Source: JBBSEX01 sp038239345
GTDB taxonomy: Bacteria; Acidobacteriota; Terriglobia; Bryobacterales; Bryobacteraceae
DNA length: 64,000 bases
NCBI GenBank assembly: GCA_038239345.1
Contig: JBBSEX010000005.1
Span: 186,001-250,000, forward strand
Direction of reading: 5' to 3'
Notes under the pieces: generated by a model
The model's input: the letters and a program-made list of their open reading frames with translations, nothing else
What the model was told of the DNA's origin: nothing
Database searches by the model: none
Program-made: the position numbers and the translations under genes
Part shown: piece after piece, positions 62,686 through 64,000 of the stretch
How positions within the stretch are numbered: the first letter of the stretch is position 1
How the letters are laid out: the number at the start of each line of letters is the position of its first letter

Positions 62686-63101
62686 TTAGCGGACCCTCGA
62701 AACAACGCAACGCCGTTGCCGAAGTCCTTCAGCAGGGTTAGGTTCCTGTCGAAGTAATAGGACGGTTGCGGCGCCGTACGAAAGTTGCCGATCACATAAT
62801 CCTGGTTAGGGCTATTCACCACGATCACTGGCGCCAGTGCGTATTGGGTTACGTAAAACTCAGCCACGGTGATTGGATCGGCAGGATCGCGGCTCGGCTC
62901 GGTGATGTAGCCGACGACACCACGTTTCGGCAGTACTTGGCGGAGCGGCTCATAGTGACCCTCAAAGCCCGCGATCCCGTAGGTTTCCCGGCTGGGACTT
63001 GTGTAGTCGCCGAACAATTCCACCAGCAAGCGGAGATTGGAAAGGATCGCGACGGCGGCAAGAACCAAGAGTCCCGCTTTGGCGCGGAAGGTAAGAGACA
63101 T
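62682..63101 (-). CDS. Small membrane-anchored protein upstream of the GT-C-like gene
   Basis: The 139-residue protein has one N-terminal membrane helix (residues 7-25) and an extracytoplasmic body with YEPLRQVLPKRGVVGYIT and VIVVNSPNQDYVIGNF. I do not recognise its family. It overlaps the GT-C-like gene by 4 bp as ATGA and is first in the pair, so it probably works with it. TACACT is 12 nt before ATG 63101, the same spacing seen for other genes here. Confidence 0.7.
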   Translation of the reverse strand: MSLTFRAKAGLLVLAAVAILSNLRLLVELFGDYTSPSRETYGIAGFEGHYEPLRQVLPKRGVVGYITEPSRDPADPITVAEFYVTQYALAPVIVVNSPNQDYVIGNFRTAPQPSYYFDRNLTLLKDFGNGVALFRGSAK

Positions 63102-63279
63102 GGAAGAAAGCGTAGTGTACCAGAAGGGGGGCCAGAGCCCGCCACAGTCACAGATCGTCCAAGTTTATTTTCCGATTCGTAAGCTCCAGCGGCACAACAT
63201 ATTGCGACGGCTCGATGGAATTTCGCCGTCTTGATAAATTCGTTTTCACACTTTCGATTTTTACAATCGATCAGCTTCT

Positions 63280-64000
63280 ATGACAAAGGCCAGATATCAC
63301 TTCTGCTGGATGCGCGAAAGCTCGAAGGGTCAACTAGAGTCGGATTTAGGTTTCCTTTTGGATGACGATTCGCTGGAGCTAGCCGTCGCCGGTTGTCACC
63401 CCGCGCAAACGCCGGAGTGGGTGGATGGGCCGGCTAGTAGCGAGGATATGCGCGTGGTGCTAGGTGAGAATGCCGATCGCAAATTGAATCTGATCAAACA
63501 AACCTGCGGGCACATTCGTGAAGCGGCGGGCGATGTTGCCGATTTGGAATTGCACTTACCCCTGATTGATCGGCGGACCTGGAATCGACGCTTCGAAATT
63601 CTGGCCGCGACGAAGTTCGCTTTAAGCCCGGATCTGGCGCGGGTTCTGCCCCTAATGGATGGCTCGGACTGGCACCGGCATCTCGCCTTACTGTGCCAGG
63701 GAGTATCGGCATTGCCGGCGGAGTTCTGGTTACGCTTCGAACACGAGTTCATCCTGGATAATCCCATCGCGCGGATGTCGGTCAGAATTCTGCTGGAGTC
63801 CTATGGCTTTCAAGAACCGCTGGAAAACTGCCAGACGGCGGCCTTGCGCTTTTCGATGCCGGGTGAGACCGGACTAATCTGGCGGCAGTCGCCCCCGGAA
63901 ATGAAAACTGGATTTTTTCCCGCCTACGTGGCTGTGGGGAAGGCGGTGCAGAAGACCATGCGCCGTTGGCTTCCCTGCCTCTACTTTCAAAATGCCGAAC
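63280..64000 (+). CDS. Unidentified protein, cut by the window edge
   Basis: An open frame begins at ATG 63280 (TACAAT 12 nt upstream) and runs without stop to the end, giving at least 240 residues. It has no signal peptide or long hydrophobic stretch; the visible part is acidic to mixed, with many Trp and His (SDWHRHLALLCQG, WRQSPPEMKTGFFPAYVAVG). No family is recognised. The 178-bp gap before it contains no other gene. The C-terminus lies beyond the window. Confidence 0.75.
   Translation, partial: MTKARYHFCWMRESSKGQLESDLGFLLDDDSLELAVAGCHPAQTPEWVDGPASSEDMRVVLGENADRKLNLIKQTCGHIREAAGDVADLELHLPLIDRRTWNRRFEILAATKFALSPDLARVLPLMDGSDWHRHLALLCQGVSALPAEFWLRFEHEFILDNPIARMSVRILLESYGFQEPLENCQTAALRFSMPGETGLIWRQSPPEMKTGFFPAYVAVGKAVQKTMRRWLPCLYFQNAE

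Noticed and set aside
1..64000. Plasmid or phage origin
   Set aside because: No integrase, replication, capsid or partition genes occur; the genes are typical chromosomal Acidobacteriota genes.

Overview
The window is a chromosomal segment of an Acidobacteriota bacterium, most likely of the Solibacter/Bryobacter group. Three protein families that are hallmarks of that group occur here: an ADOP-type duplicated orphan permease (21759-24224, plus a decayed copy near 60 kb), a VWFA-related secreted protein (58362-59420), and an SBBP-repeat protein ending in the Solibacter C-terminal domain (11579-14551). An ECF-like sigma factor next to a kinase-TPR protein, and a moderate G+C content, fit the same assignment. 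There are no rRNA or tRNA genes, no CRISPR array and no intact transposase.

Layout. 1-10.1 kb is a complete high-affinity potassium system: a KdpD split into two divergently transcribed proteins, KdpE, a Usp-like protein, a tiny membrane protein, KdpF, KdpA, KdpB, KdpC and a porin. Two arrays of 11-bp direct repeats are likely KdpE operators. 10.1-18.4 kb holds unrelated single genes: an M20 peptidase, the SBBP protein, a PAP2 phosphatase, a frameshifted acetyltransferase-like gene, a small hydrophobic protein and a y4iL-like catalase. 18.4-24.2 kb has a Ser/Thr kinase-TPR protein, its sigma factor and the ADOP permease. 24.3-26.8 kb has two tandem zinc-ribbon AIM24 proteins and an orphan gene. 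26.9-32.2 kb is a five-gene membrane-lipid operon that matches Escherichia coli ynbABCD in its parts (CDP-alcohol transferase, hydrolase-methyltransferase, PAP2-dual specificity phosphatase, CDP-diglyceride synthase) and adds an acyltransferase. 32.2-35.7 kb has folE with two pterin synthase paralogues, then a TlpA-like protein and a GlcD-type oxidase.

The most striking region is 35.7-45.5 kb: nine tightly packed minus-strand genes combining a Ser/Thr kinase with external Ig-like repeats, two PP2C phosphatases, four FHA proteins (one fused to a trypsin-like protease, one to a von Willebrand A domain, two small zinc-ribbon types), and an ExbB/MotA-like channel with an ExbD/MotB-like partner. 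I do not recognise this exact combination as a described system. It looks like a membrane-spanning phospho-signalling complex coupled to an ion channel.

45.5-53.3 kb carries small single genes, a MerR regulator with a textbook 19-bp-spacer target promoter, fdhD, a penicillin acylase-like hydrolase and an MFS transporter. 53.5-59.4 kb is a probable minus-strand run: VWFA, DUF3237, FkbM methyltransferase, SCO1 copper chaperone, TPR protein and FAD oxidoreductase. 59.4-61.3 kb has two copies of a roughly 320-bp noncoding repeat flanking a degenerate ADOP permease. The window ends with a polytopic membrane protein resembling GT-C glycosyltransferases, a small partner and an unidentified gene cut by the window edge.

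Across the window many transcription-unit starts have a TANNNT hexamer 6-9 or 12-13 nt before the start codon and no clear Shine-Dalgarno sequence, suggesting frequent leaderless or nearly leaderless mRNAs. All family assignments come from reading the sequence; no database search was run.
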